A DNA stretch of 64,000 nt from Leptotrichia sp. oral taxon 847 (GTDB taxonomy: Bacteria > Fusobacteriota > Fusobacteriia > Fusobacteriales > Leptotrichiaceae), in contig NZ_CP014231.1 of the NCBI RefSeq assembly GCF_001553645.1, positions 1,860,001 to 1,924,000 on the forward strand, given 5' to 3'. A model generated the notes under the pieces. The model worked only from the letters and a program-made list of their open reading frames with translations. It did not search any database and was not told the origin of the DNA. This document shows positions 1 to 8,031 of the stretch, piece by piece. Position 1 is the stretch's first letter; every line of letters begins with the position of its first letter. The position numbers were made by a program, and so were the translations under genes.

Positions 1-852
1 TCTGTATTTTCAGGAATGGTAGGTGGCATTATTAATTGGATGACACAATTGTGGGCACAAAGCGAAGTGTTTAGGGAACTTATAACTACCACTTGGAACC
101 TTATTGCAGCGATTTTTCAATTGGTCGGAGCTATAATTAGCGGAATTGTTATGGCAATTATTAATGCTGTATCGAGTTTTATTGGAGCGATAATAAATGC
201 TTATAATACAAATTCAACTTTTCATGCAGTTGTGTCAGCTGCTTGGAGTGCAATAGGGGCGTTAATTCCTGCTGTAATTGGAATGATAGTTGGAGGTCCA
301 GTTGGAATGTTTATAGGCGCATTAGTAAGTTTATACGCTCATAATCAAACTGCGAGAAATTTAATAAATGCAGCCTGGAACGCAATTAAATCAGCTGTAT
401 CATCAGCAATATCAGCAATAATAAGTAGGATTCAATCCGCTATATCTGCTGTGCAAGGGTTAATAAATGCTTTTCAATCGGCTAGTAAATTAGATTGGGA
501 CGGAATAAAAGCTGGTGGAGCACAATTTGTAGGAGGAATCAAAGGGATTGTTACAGGTAAACACGCGGTAGGAACTAATAATTTTCAAGCACAAGGTGGC
601 GGAGGAATGACTACTATCGACGAGCACGGAGATGAAGCTATTTGGTTACCTAATGGTTCTATGATTGCGAGAAATACAACAACTAATGATATACTGAACA
701 ATTTAAAATCTATTAAAGCTAATACTCGTGGTGGGTTGAAAGAAAGTGGGACAGTCGTTACAAATAATAATCATTTTGTATTTAATGTTAGTGGAAATGA
801 TGAAACACTAAATGAATTAAAAAATGAACTTGAAAAATTAGGAATAGTTTAG
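1..852 (+). CDS. Phage tail tape measure protein, C-terminal part (5' end outside window)
   Basis: The frame is open from base 1, so the ATG at 16 is internal and the gene is cut by the window edge. The visible 280 or so residues hold long Ala/Ile/Val-rich helical segments (WNLIAAIFQLVGAII; AVIGMIVGGPVGMFIGALV) that are broken by repeated AAWNAI/AAWSAI motifs, as in the carboxy half of tape measure proteins. In the family this protein sets tail length and runs inside the tail tube. A glycine-rich stretch and a terminal coiled segment (LNELKNELEKLG) close it. The next gene starts 10 bases later, followed by the baseplate genes, which is the usual position of a tape measure gene in contractile-tailed phages. 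Identification rests on composition and gene order, not on a catalytic motif. Confidence 0.75.
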   Translation, partial: SVFSGMVGGIINWMTQLWAQSEVFRELITTTWNLIAAIFQLVGAIISGIVMAIINAVSSFIGAIINAYNTNSTFHAVVSAAWSAIGALIPAVIGMIVGGPVGMFIGALVSLYAHNQTARNLINAAWNAIKSAVSSAISAIISRIQSAISAVQGLINAFQSASKLDWDGIKAGGAQFVGGIKGIVTGKHAVGTNNFQAQGGGGMTTIDEHGDEAIWLPNGSMIARNTTTNDILNNLKSIKANTRGGLKESGTVVTNNNHFVFNVSGNDETLNELKNELEKLGIV

Positions 853-862
853 GAGGTATAGA

Positions 863-1456
863 ATGCAAGTATTAGATTTTTTAAAAAAAGCAATCGTAGG
901 GTTTGAAGCACAAAAAGATAGACTTGAAAAAATGTATTTAAAATATTTTGGCATAAAACCTAATGGATTTTTAGGAACTATACCTCTTTTAGTAATTTCG
1001 ACTGATTATAGTCAAGACAATGAAATAACAGGCTACAAATCGTATTTAAAAGATAATTTTAATGAAAATATGTTTGTAAATCCGTATACATTAAAAATTG
1101 AGGTGATTTTACACGGCAAAGAGTGGAAAGATGAACTTGAGAAATTAGTTAAAGAATCAAAAAAAAGGAATTACACAACATTTATGTATACTAAATTCGA
1201 TAAGGTGTATGCTCCACTCGCAATAACTAGTGTCAGTTACTCAGAAAATTATCAAAATTATACTAGCATAAAAGTTTCAATAAATTTAAAAGAAGTAAAT
1301 TTGTTAAAATTTACTACAACTGACGGAAAGACTACAACGAGTGCTTATGATCCAGGAACTAATACCCAAAATCGAGAAATGTCTGAAGTTTCAATGAGCG
1401 AATCAATGAAAGGTGGACTTGGAGATGATCCTAGAACAGGAGATATTAAAGCATGA
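863..1456 (+). CDS. Phage baseplate/tail protein (Dit-like), 197 aa
   Basis: The 197-residue protein follows the tape measure gene, with AGGAGGTATAGA before the ATG. The N-terminal half contains a compact domain (GFLGTIPLLVISTDYS, then LKIEVILHGKEW) resembling the Dit-like/DUF6046-type proteins that connect the tail tube to the baseplate hub. The C-terminal 40 residues are low-complexity and rich in Ser, Thr and Gly. The stop codon overlaps the next gene by 4 bases (ATGA), so the two are translationally coupled. The function is inferred from position between tape measure and plug/hub genes and from general resemblance. A LysM-type tail protein is the main alternative. Confidence 0.5.
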   Translation: MQVLDFLKKAIVGFEAQKDRLEKMYLKYFGIKPNGFLGTIPLLVISTDYSQDNEITGYKSYLKDNFNENMFVNPYTLKIEVILHGKEWKDELEKLVKESKKRNYTTFMYTKFDKVYAPLAITSVSYSENYQNYTSIKVSINLKEVNLLKFTTTDGKTTTSAYDPGTNTQNREMSEVSMSESMKGGLGDDPRTGDIKA

Positions 1457-1788
1457 GAAAATTATATAGTTTTGATATTTTATATAAGAAAAATAAAAAA
1501 AGTAGTTATAGAATTTTATTAGGCGATGGAGAAAAAACGTTGTTAGTTACATTGGAAATTTACAATATAAAAGAACTTTGGTATTTAGATATAAAAACTG
1601 ATAATGAAAATTTACATATGGGTCAGAGAATTAATGCATACGAAGATTTGTTCTTATTGTGCAGAAGACGATATAAAGAATTTCCAAATGTCAAAATGAT
1701 AGCTTTGCCAATCAATTTGAATGGCTTTGATGTTGAGTTTACAACAGAAACAGCTGGAATATTACAGGATATTATGGTGGTGGTTTAA
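1453..1788 (+). CDS. Phage baseplate plug-like protein, 111 aa
   Basis: This small all-beta-looking protein contains a pattern (WYLDIKTDNENL, GQRINAYEDLF) seen in the plug proteins of simple contractile-phage baseplates, the Pam3 gp18-like family, which close the lower end of the hub. It overlaps the preceding gene by four bases. Its last base is shared with the ATG of the hub gene at 1788 (TTTAATGG), consistent with stoichiometric translation of baseplate parts. There is no catalytic motif. The call relies on size, fold impression and its place immediately before a gp27/gpD-like hub gene. Confidence 0.5.
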   Translation: MRKLYSFDILYKKNKKSSYRILLGDGEKTLLVTLEIYNIKELWYLDIKTDNENLHMGQRINAYEDLFLLCRRRYKEFPNVKMIALPINLNGFDVEFTTETAGILQDIMVVV

Positions 1789-2873
1789 TGGCTGAGAACA
1801 TAGGAAATGCAAAAAATAACGGAGTAAATAATAATAATTACTATATTTTGTGGGACAGATATGCAAAAGTAACTTTTAAAGTAAAAAATGGAGATGAAAC
1901 AGAGGAGATCGAATTTGAAAGATTTCAAGTTGAAAATGGAGTTGATTATTCGCCAGATTTCGAGATACAAACTGAATTTGATATAACAGAAAGCACTAAT
2001 ATTGCTAAAATAGTTATTTATAATTTAACAGATGAAATGATTAAAAAATTAAAAAAAGGTATCGAAGTAGTTATTGAAGCTGGGTATTGGAATGATGGAG
2101 TAAATAAGGATATTGGTGTTATTTATAAAGGGATTATTGAGAGTTTGAAAGGAAGTTGGAGCAACGCTGATAAGAAATTTGAAATAACTTGTAACACTTT
2201 TAATGATGAATACAAGGATACAAAAATAAATCTTAAAACTGGAAAAGGAACAAAAGCTAGTACAATAATAAAATTAATTTTATCAAATTTGGATAAATTA
2301 AAAGCTGGAACAATAGAGCTTGGTAAGGATATTGATTATAAAGATGGAAAAACAATGCATAACAACGTAAAACACATCTTTAAAGAAATAGCAAAAGACA
2401 CTAAAAGCGTTTTTTTTATAACGAATGGAGTTGTTACTTTTCAACCGCGAGATAAGATAAATAGAGGTATTTTAGAATTTGATCCAAATAGATTTCAGGA
2501 TGTAAAAGAAAATGATGGTACTTATACACTAAAGAGTATATTTGATCATAGATTCCAAGAAGGTTTTAAGATTAATTTAGATTTAAAAAAGGAATTTGAG
2601 CAACTTGAAATCAAAGGAGAGTATCTTATCACAAAAGGTAAGCATGTTATTAATTTTAAAAGTGATGCATATACAGAGTTAGAAATAAAAACTAAATTTG
2701 ATGATGAAGAAACTAAAAAAGCTAATGAAATCGAGATTGTTTCTGGGAAAAAAGGAAAAAATGAGAAAGCATCTAAAAATAGAAAGGCAAAAGAAAAAGA
2801 CGATAAAAAGAGTGAGGAAAATAAAAAAGATGCTAAAAAAACTACTACAAAAAGTAGCGGAAATAAAAAATAA
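1788..2873 (+). CDS. Phage baseplate hub protein (gp27/gpD-like), 361 aa
   Basis: The protein is 361 residues long. The first 270 or so have the beta-rich layout of phage hub proteins: a starting domain (VENGVDYSPDFEIQTEFDI, then AKIVIYNLTDEMI) and a middle part with GVIYKGIIESL and EITCNTF. In tails, three copies form the hub that joins tube and spike. The last 70 residues are an extremely Lys/Glu-rich tail (for example KNEKASKNRKAKEKDDKK). Hubs of this family do not need such a tail, and it may be disordered or bind the spike. The gene follows the plug gene directly and precedes the spike gene. Confidence 0.6.
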   Translation: MAENIGNAKNNGVNNNNYYILWDRYAKVTFKVKNGDETEEIEFERFQVENGVDYSPDFEIQTEFDITESTNIAKIVIYNLTDEMIKKLKKGIEVVIEAGYWNDGVNKDIGVIYKGIIESLKGSWSNADKKFEITCNTFNDEYKDTKINLKTGKGTKASTIIKLILSNLDKLKAGTIELGKDIDYKDGKTMHNNVKHIFKEIAKDTKSVFFITNGVVTFQPRDKINRGILEFDPNRFQDVKENDGTYTLKSIFDHRFQEGFKINLDLKKEFEQLEIKGEYLITKGKHVINFKSDAYTELEIKTKFDDEETKKANEIEIVSGKKGKNEKASKNRKAKEKDDKKSEENKKDAKKTTTKSSGNKK

Positions 2874-2919
2874 AAAGACTGGGATAGAATAGTTAGAATA
2901 TATGGAGTAGGAGGTAAAA

Positions 2920-3504
2920 GTGAGAAAAAAGACAGTGGGAGACCATATTGAATCAATGATAAGCGGTAGCTTTGATAATTTAAATACCCTTGCAATAGCC
3001 AAAATTGTGGAAGCAGACAATTCAAATATGATTTGCAGTATACAAATGCTTGATATTCCTGAACTTTTTGGCACTCGTGATGAAGTAGAAGTAATTGAAA
3101 ATGTGCCGATTGCTCCAATATTTTGGAGTAACAGATGTAAAATAAATGCTCCGTTATCTGTAAATGACAAGGTTTTGGTAGCTTTTTGTCAGCATGATAC
3201 ATTCAATGCACGAAATGCTTCTGAACCTTGCGAGCCGAACTCCAGTGCTAAATTTGACATAAATAACGCTATCGTAGTTGGACAGATAACAAGTGATGCA
3301 GAAAAGAATGTATCTAATGACTTCTACATTGCTTACGGCGGAACGCTTGTAACGATAAATGATAGTGGAGTTACCGTAAAAGGCAATTCCATAAATATAA
3401 GCGGAGCAGTGAGCATTAAAGGTGATTTGGAAGTTAGTGGAGACGCTAAGATTGGTGGTAAATCATTCTTAACTCATACTAATGGCGGTATGCCGTTGGA
3501 TTAG
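2920..3504 (+). CDS. Baseplate membrane-piercing spike (Gp138 N-terminal domain family), 194 aa
   Basis: The protein begins at a GTG with AGTAGGAGGT upstream. Residues 1-95 match the Gp138-type OB-like domain: an early acidic/hydrophobic start (VGDHIESMI), then AKIVEADNSNMICSIQ, IAPIFWSN and NDKVLVAFCQHD. The rest is a short beta-helical stretch (VTVKGNSINISGAVSIKGD) that ends in SFLTHTNGGMPLD, the kind of repeat that forms a needle. In the family, a trimer forms the tip that pierces the cell envelope during tail contraction. It is the last gene before the toxin-antitoxin insertion at 3535-4575. The baseplate genes resume at 4605. Confidence 0.7.
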   Translation: MRKKTVGDHIESMISGSFDNLNTLAIAKIVEADNSNMICSIQMLDIPELFGTRDEVEVIENVPIAPIFWSNRCKINAPLSVNDKVLVAFCQHDTFNARNASEPCEPNSSAKFDINNAIVVGQITSDAEKNVSNDFYIAYGGTLVTINDSGVTVKGNSINISGAVSIKGDLEVSGDAKIGGKSFLTHTNGGMPLD

Positions 3505-3589
3505 GATATAAATAAGGACAATTACAATTAAATATAATAACTGTGATTTGTGATATTTTGATATTAGTCAAAAAAACTCTAAATTTCTG

Positions 3590-3618
3590 TTGCACTTTTG
3601 CTACTTTTAAGATATAAT
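3590..3618 (+). promoter_or_regulatory. Sigma70-type promoter of the toxin-antitoxin cassette
   Basis: A TTGCAC at 3590-3595 and a perfect TATAAT at 3613-3618 are separated by exactly 17 bases. The element lies 36 bases upstream of the antitoxin ATG, in the gap that follows the spike gene. The phage genes on either side have no comparable promoter, so the cassette can probably be read from the dormant prophage independently of the late operon. Confidence 0.7.
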
Positions 3619-3620
3619 TT

Positions 3621-3638
3621 AGTTGTCAAATGATAACT
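3621..3638. promoter_or_regulatory. Operator-like palindrome at the TA transcription start
   Basis: AGTTGTCA-AA-TGATAACT is an 18-base inverted repeat with one mismatch between the arms. It begins two bases after the -10 element, over the expected transcription start. A repressor bound here would block initiation. That is how type II antitoxins commonly autoregulate, although the binding protein is not known here. Confidence 0.45.
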
Positions 3639-3653
3639 AGAGGAGGTAGCGAT

Positions 3654-4145
3654 ATGGAAAAAATAATAAATGTTGCTCAATATATTTTTAATGAATATAA
3701 AAGAGTGACAGGAGAAATTATTGATGAAATGAAATTACAGAAGTTGCTGTATTTTTCCCAAAGGGAAACAATTGCTATTTTAAATGAACCTCTTTTTAAT
3801 GAGACATTTGAAGGCTGGAAGTATGGACCCGTGTCAAGAGAGGTACGAACTTCTTACACAACAGATGGAATAAACTATGAAACAGAAGACATAAAAAGTG
3901 AAAGTAAATACATAATAAACAATGTAATTCAAGAATACGGAGCATTAGCATCGTGGAAGTTAAGTGCATTAACACATAAGGAAATTTCTTGGCTCAATTC
4001 TCGAAAAGGGCTTAAAAAAGAAGAAAACGGAAGGATTAAAATTCAAACTGAAGATATAAGAGAAGACGCAAAGAAAGTAAGGCCTTATGACTATGTGTGG
4101 GATATGTACTATGATGAATTTGACGACTATGAAGCGGTGGTTTGA
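3654..4145 (+). CDS. Panacea-domain (DUF4065/SocA-like) antitoxin, 163 aa
   Basis: The start is the ATG at 3654, seven bases after AGGAGG. An upstream in-frame codon would place the ribosome site inside the coding region. The protein has the Panacea signature layout: an N-terminal helix (IINVAQYIFNEY), then MKLQKLLYFSQRE, then FEGWKYGPVSREV, and a C-terminal segment of the form ALTHKEISWLNSR. Panacea domains act as antitoxin modules against many unrelated toxins. The partner gene starts inside the stop codon (TGATG overlap at 4143-4147) and encodes a MazF/PemK-like protein, so this is most likely its antitoxin. The pair has its own promoter, palindrome and terminator and interrupts the baseplate operon, as phage cargo genes (morons) do. 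A phage regulator is a less likely alternative. Confidence 0.75.
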   Translation: MEKIINVAQYIFNEYKRVTGEIIDEMKLQKLLYFSQRETIAILNEPLFNETFEGWKYGPVSREVRTSYTTDGINYETEDIKSESKYIINNVIQEYGALASWKLSALTHKEISWLNSRKGLKKEENGRIKIQTEDIREDAKKVRPYDYVWDMYYDEFDDYEAVV

Positions 4146-4525
4146 TGGTAGGAAAAATAGTTAGATGTTTAACTCAATATTACAATACAAGATTACATAG
4201 AAATTCAATAAAATCAAGACCTGCTTTAGTATTAAGAAGTCCTCAAAATGATGATTATGTAGTTCTTCCTATTTCAACTATTCCAAACAGAATAAATGTA
4301 AATCCAGTATATGATATAGAAATAGATCCATCAAAATTTCCTAAAATAAACTTGACTAGATTATCGTATATTAGGACACATAGAATGGTTTCAATACCAA
4401 TGCAGCAGATAGATACAAGTGTTATAATAGGAGATTTGAAATCAGATTACGAAGAACTATTTTTAGAAATAGCGGAAAAAGTAGAGCAGTTTCATAATGA
4501 AGTTATGGAAGGGTTGTTAGAATAG
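4145..4525 (+). CDS. MazF/PemK-like toxin, 126 aa
   Basis: The chosen start is the ATG at 4145, which overlaps the antitoxin TGA. A TTG one codon upstream is possible. The protein has the PemK/MazF pattern: an early strand (GKIVRCLTQY), the conserved region KSRPALVLRSPQ, then YVVLPISTIPNRI, and a C-terminal part with TRLSYIRTHRMVSIP ending in an acidic helix. Family members are mRNA endonucleases with an SH3-like barrel, and the R-P-A-L-V-L segment corresponds to their usual RP-x-LV-x element. Antitoxin-first order and translational coupling agree with a type II system. Pairing a MazF-like toxin with a Panacea antitoxin, instead of MazE, is consistent with known antitoxin swapping. Confidence 0.7.
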   Translation: MVGKIVRCLTQYYNTRLHRNSIKSRPALVLRSPQNDDYVVLPISTIPNRINVNPVYDIEIDPSKFPKINLTRLSYIRTHRMVSIPMQQIDTSVIIGDLKSDYEELFLEIAEKVEQFHNEVMEGLLE

Positions 4526-4542
4526 CAATTAAAAATATTTAA

Positions 4543-4575
4543 AATCACAGTTATTAATTTAGCTGTGATTTTTTT
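4543..4575 (+). terminator. Rho-independent terminator of the TA cassette
   Basis: AATCACAG at 4543-4550 pairs with CTGTGATT at 4563-4570, closing a 12-base loop, and is followed by a T tract to 4575. It ends the cassette just before the next baseplate gene, so late-operon transcripts from upstream must partly read through it. Confidence 0.65.
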
Positions 4576-4604
4576 GTTACAAATTTTTTAGAAAGGCAGT
4601 TGAT

Positions 4605-4982
4605 ATGAAAAGTGTTGAAAGTTGGCAAACCGAAAAAGACGACAACAAAGAAATTGATGTTGTGATGGGAAAAAACATAGCATTAAGTTCTGAAATAGAA
4701 AAAATAAGGCTAAGGCTTGAGAATAAGTTAAGATTGTTCTTTAATGAGTGGTTTTTGCACAAAAATGAAGGTATTTATTGGCTTAAAAGAAATGAAAATA
4801 ATGGGCAAATAGGAAATTTGTTGGAAAAATTTAATATAGAGGCCCAGGTTAAAGAGACTATTTTATCGGATGAAGATGTGGCAGAAATAACAAAGTTCGA
4901 AAGCAATTTTGAAAATAGAAATGGAAACTATAATTTTAAAATGGAAATGTTATTGAAAAACGGAAAGACTTTAGCATTTTAG
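4605..4982 (+). CDS. Phage baseplate wedge protein, gp25/gpW-like, 125 aa
   Basis: This is a 125-residue protein whose pattern (SEIEKIRLRLENKLRLFFNEW, then GIYWLKRN) follows the gp25 family: an amphipathic helix with regular Arg/Leu spacing, then a Trp. In T4 and P2 these proteins link the sheath to the baseplate wedge. The gene is followed after 12 bases by a J/gp47 gene, the standard partner. The start follows GAAAGGCAG. Sequence similarity is modest and gene order carries much of the weight. Confidence 0.6.
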   Translation: MKSVESWQTEKDDNKEIDVVMGKNIALSSEIEKIRLRLENKLRLFFNEWFLHKNEGIYWLKRNENNGQIGNLLEKFNIEAQVKETILSDEDVAEITKFESNFENRNGNYNFKMEMLLKNGKTLAF

Positions 4983-4994
4983 AAAGGAGGAACA

Positions 4995-6176
4995 ATGGAT
5001 TTTGGAGTAACAGAAAAAGGATTTGTGTTAAAAAGTTTTACAGATATTATGAAAGATATAGAAAATAGGTACAAAGCAAGATTACAAGATAATAATTATA
5101 TTTTAGATTTTAATACTCCTGAAGGGATTCATTCTGAAGCGATAGGCTATGAATTATCACAAATATGGGAAGAATTGTTAGAATTTAATAATCAAATGAA
5201 TCTAAATACAGCAACAGGAATATATTTAGATTATTTTGGAACTTTACTGAGAACTCCACGAAAATCAGGGGCTTACACAACTGGACAGGTAAAAATAACT
5301 GGAGAAAAGAATAGAGTTATACCAGCACAGACTATTATAAAATATGCTGAAAAAGAATACAGACTACTGTCTAATGTTACATTGGATAAATTAGATAACA
5401 ATGAATATTATGGAATAGGATTTATTCAAGCACTTGAAATTGGAAAAGAAAGTAATATCACAAGCGATGTTTTGTTTACAACTGAATATGATGGAGTTGC
5501 TAAAATTACAAATGATGTTGATGTTATTGGCGGCGCAGATGATGAGAGTGACAGCCTTTACAGGGAAAGATTGAAGCGAAAACAAACCATTGAGCAGACC
5601 GCAACACATTCAGCATTATATAATGGATTGATGGCTTTAGAAAATATTAAAAACGTGTTGATATTAGATCCTGAAACTGAGCCAACTACCGAAGCTGGAA
5701 CAGTTAAAATATTTTTGGAAGGAACGCCAGATGATAAAATTTTTGAAACTATTTTGGATTTAAAAGCAGATGGAATACTGACTATTGGAGATTCCAATGC
5801 GCAAACATTTGAAAAGAAGTTAAAAAGAGGTGCATTTGAAAGGAAAATAATATATAACATCATAAAATATAGTACTTTATTAATAAAAGTTGAAGTATTA
5901 GAAACTAAAAATTTAAATGAAAAAGATAATCGTTGGACAAAACAGATACAGCAAGAAATACTAAATTATATTAATAATTTAAAAACAGGAGAATCTATTA
6001 GTTATTTAAAGACATATTCTGAAGTATTAGGAATTGACGATATAAGAAAAATAAATCTAAAAATGGGATTAACTGAATCCAGTGTCGCAATACAAAATTT
6101 TGACAAAATATTTACAGTTCCAGTCGGTCAAAAATTTCAAATTAATGAAAATAATATTGAGGTAGTTTATGTATAA
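4995..6176 (+). CDS. Baseplate J/gp47 family protein, 393 aa
   Basis: The 393-residue protein shows the J-family landmarks: an N-terminal part with FTDIMKDIENRYKA and a region around GYELSQIWEELLEFNNQMN followed by ATGIYLDYFG. Then come the beta domain (TGQVKITGEKNRVIPAQTI) and the conserved core ADDESDSLYRERLKRK. In contractile phages it is the main wedge protein of the baseplate. The start has AGAAAGGAGG nine bases upstream. It overlaps the next gene by eight bases. The length fits the family. Confidence 0.85.
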   Translation: MDFGVTEKGFVLKSFTDIMKDIENRYKARLQDNNYILDFNTPEGIHSEAIGYELSQIWEELLEFNNQMNLNTATGIYLDYFGTLLRTPRKSGAYTTGQVKITGEKNRVIPAQTIIKYAEKEYRLLSNVTLDKLDNNEYYGIGFIQALEIGKESNITSDVLFTTEYDGVAKITNDVDVIGGADDESDSLYRERLKRKQTIEQTATHSALYNGLMALENIKNVLILDPETEPTTEAGTVKIFLEGTPDDKIFETILDLKADGILTIGDSNAQTFEKKLKRGAFERKIIYNIIKYSTLLIKVEVLETKNLNEKDNRWTKQIQQEILNYINNLKTGESISYLKTYSEVLGIDDIRKINLKMGLTESSVAIQNFDKIFTVPVGQKFQINENNIEVVYV

Positions 6177-6909
6177 AAATAGCGAAGATTATACGGATGA
6201 AATAATAAGTAGATTCCCACATATGTATAGAAGAGACAGAGAAAGCAATAATTATTTTTTGTTGAATTTATATTTAGAAGAAATCAGACAAGCGAGTAAA
6301 GGAATATATGAGCTTTTGAAATCTTTAAACATTATGAAAGCGGAAGGTTATGCATTAGACAAATTTGGAATATCTTTTAATTTAAAAAGAAATATGAATG
6401 AAAATGATGAAAATTATCGAAAAAGAATACTTGCTGAGATTTCAAGGAAAAGTAAAAATGCAACTTTTGAAACAATCTTAAACGTGCTCAAGATTATAAT
6501 TGAAAATTATGAGCAAAATATTTTTATTTTTAAAGAAGGGATTATAAAAGATAAAGTTAAAAACATAGATTTTAAAGTTAAAAATGGAAGTTTTAACGGA
6601 AATTTTGAAACACAATTTTATAAAGAAAAAGCAGGAAGCATTTACATTATATTGAATAAAAGACTGTCTGCATATATAAAAAAGAGTATCTTAAATATCT
6701 TGCTTGAAATAAGAGCGAAAGGTGTGGAAATAACTGTTGATTTTAAATATAAGGTGCAAACAGCTAATTATATTTCAAATGGGGCCTTTGTTGGAGTGAA
6801 AAGAATTTTAAAAATAGAGGATAGCTTTTATGATGAGATTTTGCAACAAAAAAGTTATGAGAGTAATTTAGCAAGAATAAATGTAATTACACAAGAAGGA
6901 GTAAGATAG
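6169..6909 (+). CDS. Baseplate gp48/tail protein I-like (DUF2313-type), 246 aa
   Basis: The protein starts within the end of the J gene and is predicted to be helical in its first half: FPHMYRRDRESNNYF, then LLKSLNIMKAEGYALDKFG and NDENYRKRILAEIS. This matches the Mu gp48/P2 gpI layout, where an L-D-x-W/F-G element precedes an R-x-R-I/L segment. These proteins join the wedge to tail fibres. The C-terminal half is beta-rich. It directly precedes the fibre gene with no gap (TAG followed by ATG). Confidence 0.65.
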   Translation: MYKNSEDYTDEIISRFPHMYRRDRESNNYFLLNLYLEEIRQASKGIYELLKSLNIMKAEGYALDKFGISFNLKRNMNENDENYRKRILAEISRKSKNATFETILNVLKIIIENYEQNIFIFKEGIIKDKVKNIDFKVKNGSFNGNFETQFYKEKAGSIYIILNKRLSAYIKKSILNILLEIRAKGVEITVDFKYKVQTANYISNGAFVGVKRILKIEDSFYDEILQQKSYESNLARINVITQEGVR

Positions 6910-7932
6910 ATGTTAAAAAAAATAAAGGATTGGATAGGAACGAATTTAGATGTTTACAAAGTTGAAAGTGCAAACGATGTTGGTGCTGGATTGGTTAGGC
7001 ATATTTGGAAAGGTGAAGAAACGGCAACCCAAGTTGGAACAACATTGACAGCACAAATCATGAATGATTTGCAAAAAGGATTGGTTCATACTTTAGATAC
7101 AACTAGAACTGTAGGAACTAACAAAGATATTTACGAAGTTACATTGACTGGTATCGAAGAATTTGGCGTATTTGACGGATTAAAATTATTAATTAGAATT
7201 GATGGAGAAAATCAATTTGAGGATGTATTTTTAAAATTAGGCGGAACAGAATATCAAATCTATCAATTAAAGAACAATTTGTTGGATAAGGTTGATAAAG
7301 GGATTTTAAAAGATAAAAAAGAATATTTATTGAACTTTAAAAACAATTCTTTTGTTTTATCAGATAGTACTTTATACGGATCGCAAAAAGGTACAGCATT
7401 AGAAGGGAATCGTTTAGCTGAGATTCTAGGACTAGAATTTGGCGGAAACATACAGGACATTGGCAATAAAACGAAAGGTAAGTTTTATTATGACAGTGTA
7501 ACGAAATATTACTATGAATGTATTGAAGACAACAGTCTGACATACAACGACACCGGGAAATTTAGAGCTATATCGAATAAGCCGATTATGGACAAATTAG
7601 AAAATTTGTTTGAAATTGAAACAAAAACTATAACTATTCCAAATGGTACTATAAAATTTACAAAAACAGGAAAGGTTGTTAACGCTTTTGTTCATCTTCA
7701 AAATTATAAAACACTAATGTCTTACAATGATAACGATTTAATTTCTAGTTATCCTCCAAATTTTGCTCCTAATCCAAATTATTTTAATAATGAATTTGCA
7801 ATTATAAGTTCAGAAAAAAATAACATTAATGGAAATACTCGTTTAATTTTAAGAAAAGACGGCGTTGTAATTTGGGGAACTTCGGCAAGACAATACTATG
7901 AGCTTAAAGGTTCTGCGGTCTATTGTATCTAA
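6910..7932 (+). CDS. Phage tail fibre protein, 340 aa
   Basis: The N-terminal 60 residues (LKKIKDWIGTNLDVYKVES, AGLVRHIWKGEE) resemble the baseplate-binding part of siphovirus and Mu-like fibres. The middle part is beta-rich and the C terminus (RLILRKDGVVIWGTSARQY) has the spacing of receptor-binding tips. The gene comes after gp48 and before a fibre assembly-like gene, the classic arrangement. It is short for a fibre, and it is not obviously truncated, because the C-terminal domain closes before the stop. Confidence 0.65.
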   Translation: MLKKIKDWIGTNLDVYKVESANDVGAGLVRHIWKGEETATQVGTTLTAQIMNDLQKGLVHTLDTTRTVGTNKDIYEVTLTGIEEFGVFDGLKLLIRIDGENQFEDVFLKLGGTEYQIYQLKNNLLDKVDKGILKDKKEYLLNFKNNSFVLSDSTLYGSQKGTALEGNRLAEILGLEFGGNIQDIGNKTKGKFYYDSVTKYYYECIEDNSLTYNDTGKFRAISNKPIMDKLENLFEIETKTITIPNGTIKFTKTGKVVNAFVHLQNYKTLMSYNDNDLISSYPPNFAPNPNYFNNEFAIISSEKNNINGNTRLILRKDGVVIWGTSARQYYELKGSAVYCI

Positions 7933-8031
7933 AAAACCAGCATTCAGCATTCATATTTTTAAATTTTGTGCAAATTTATAAGTTAGCACAGAATAAAAAT
8001 CATAAAAAAATAAAGAAATGGAGTGATAAAA

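Noticed and set aside
2546-3202. Minus-strand frame of 218 codons in the phage region
   Set aside because: Antisense to the Lys-rich tail of the hub gene and the start of the spike gene; the Leu/Phe/Ser-rich product reflects reversed lysine codons.
6910-8031. Diversity-generating retroelement or invertible tail fibre region
   Set aside because: No reverse transcriptase, no second copy of fibre sequence, and no inverted crossover sites were seen.
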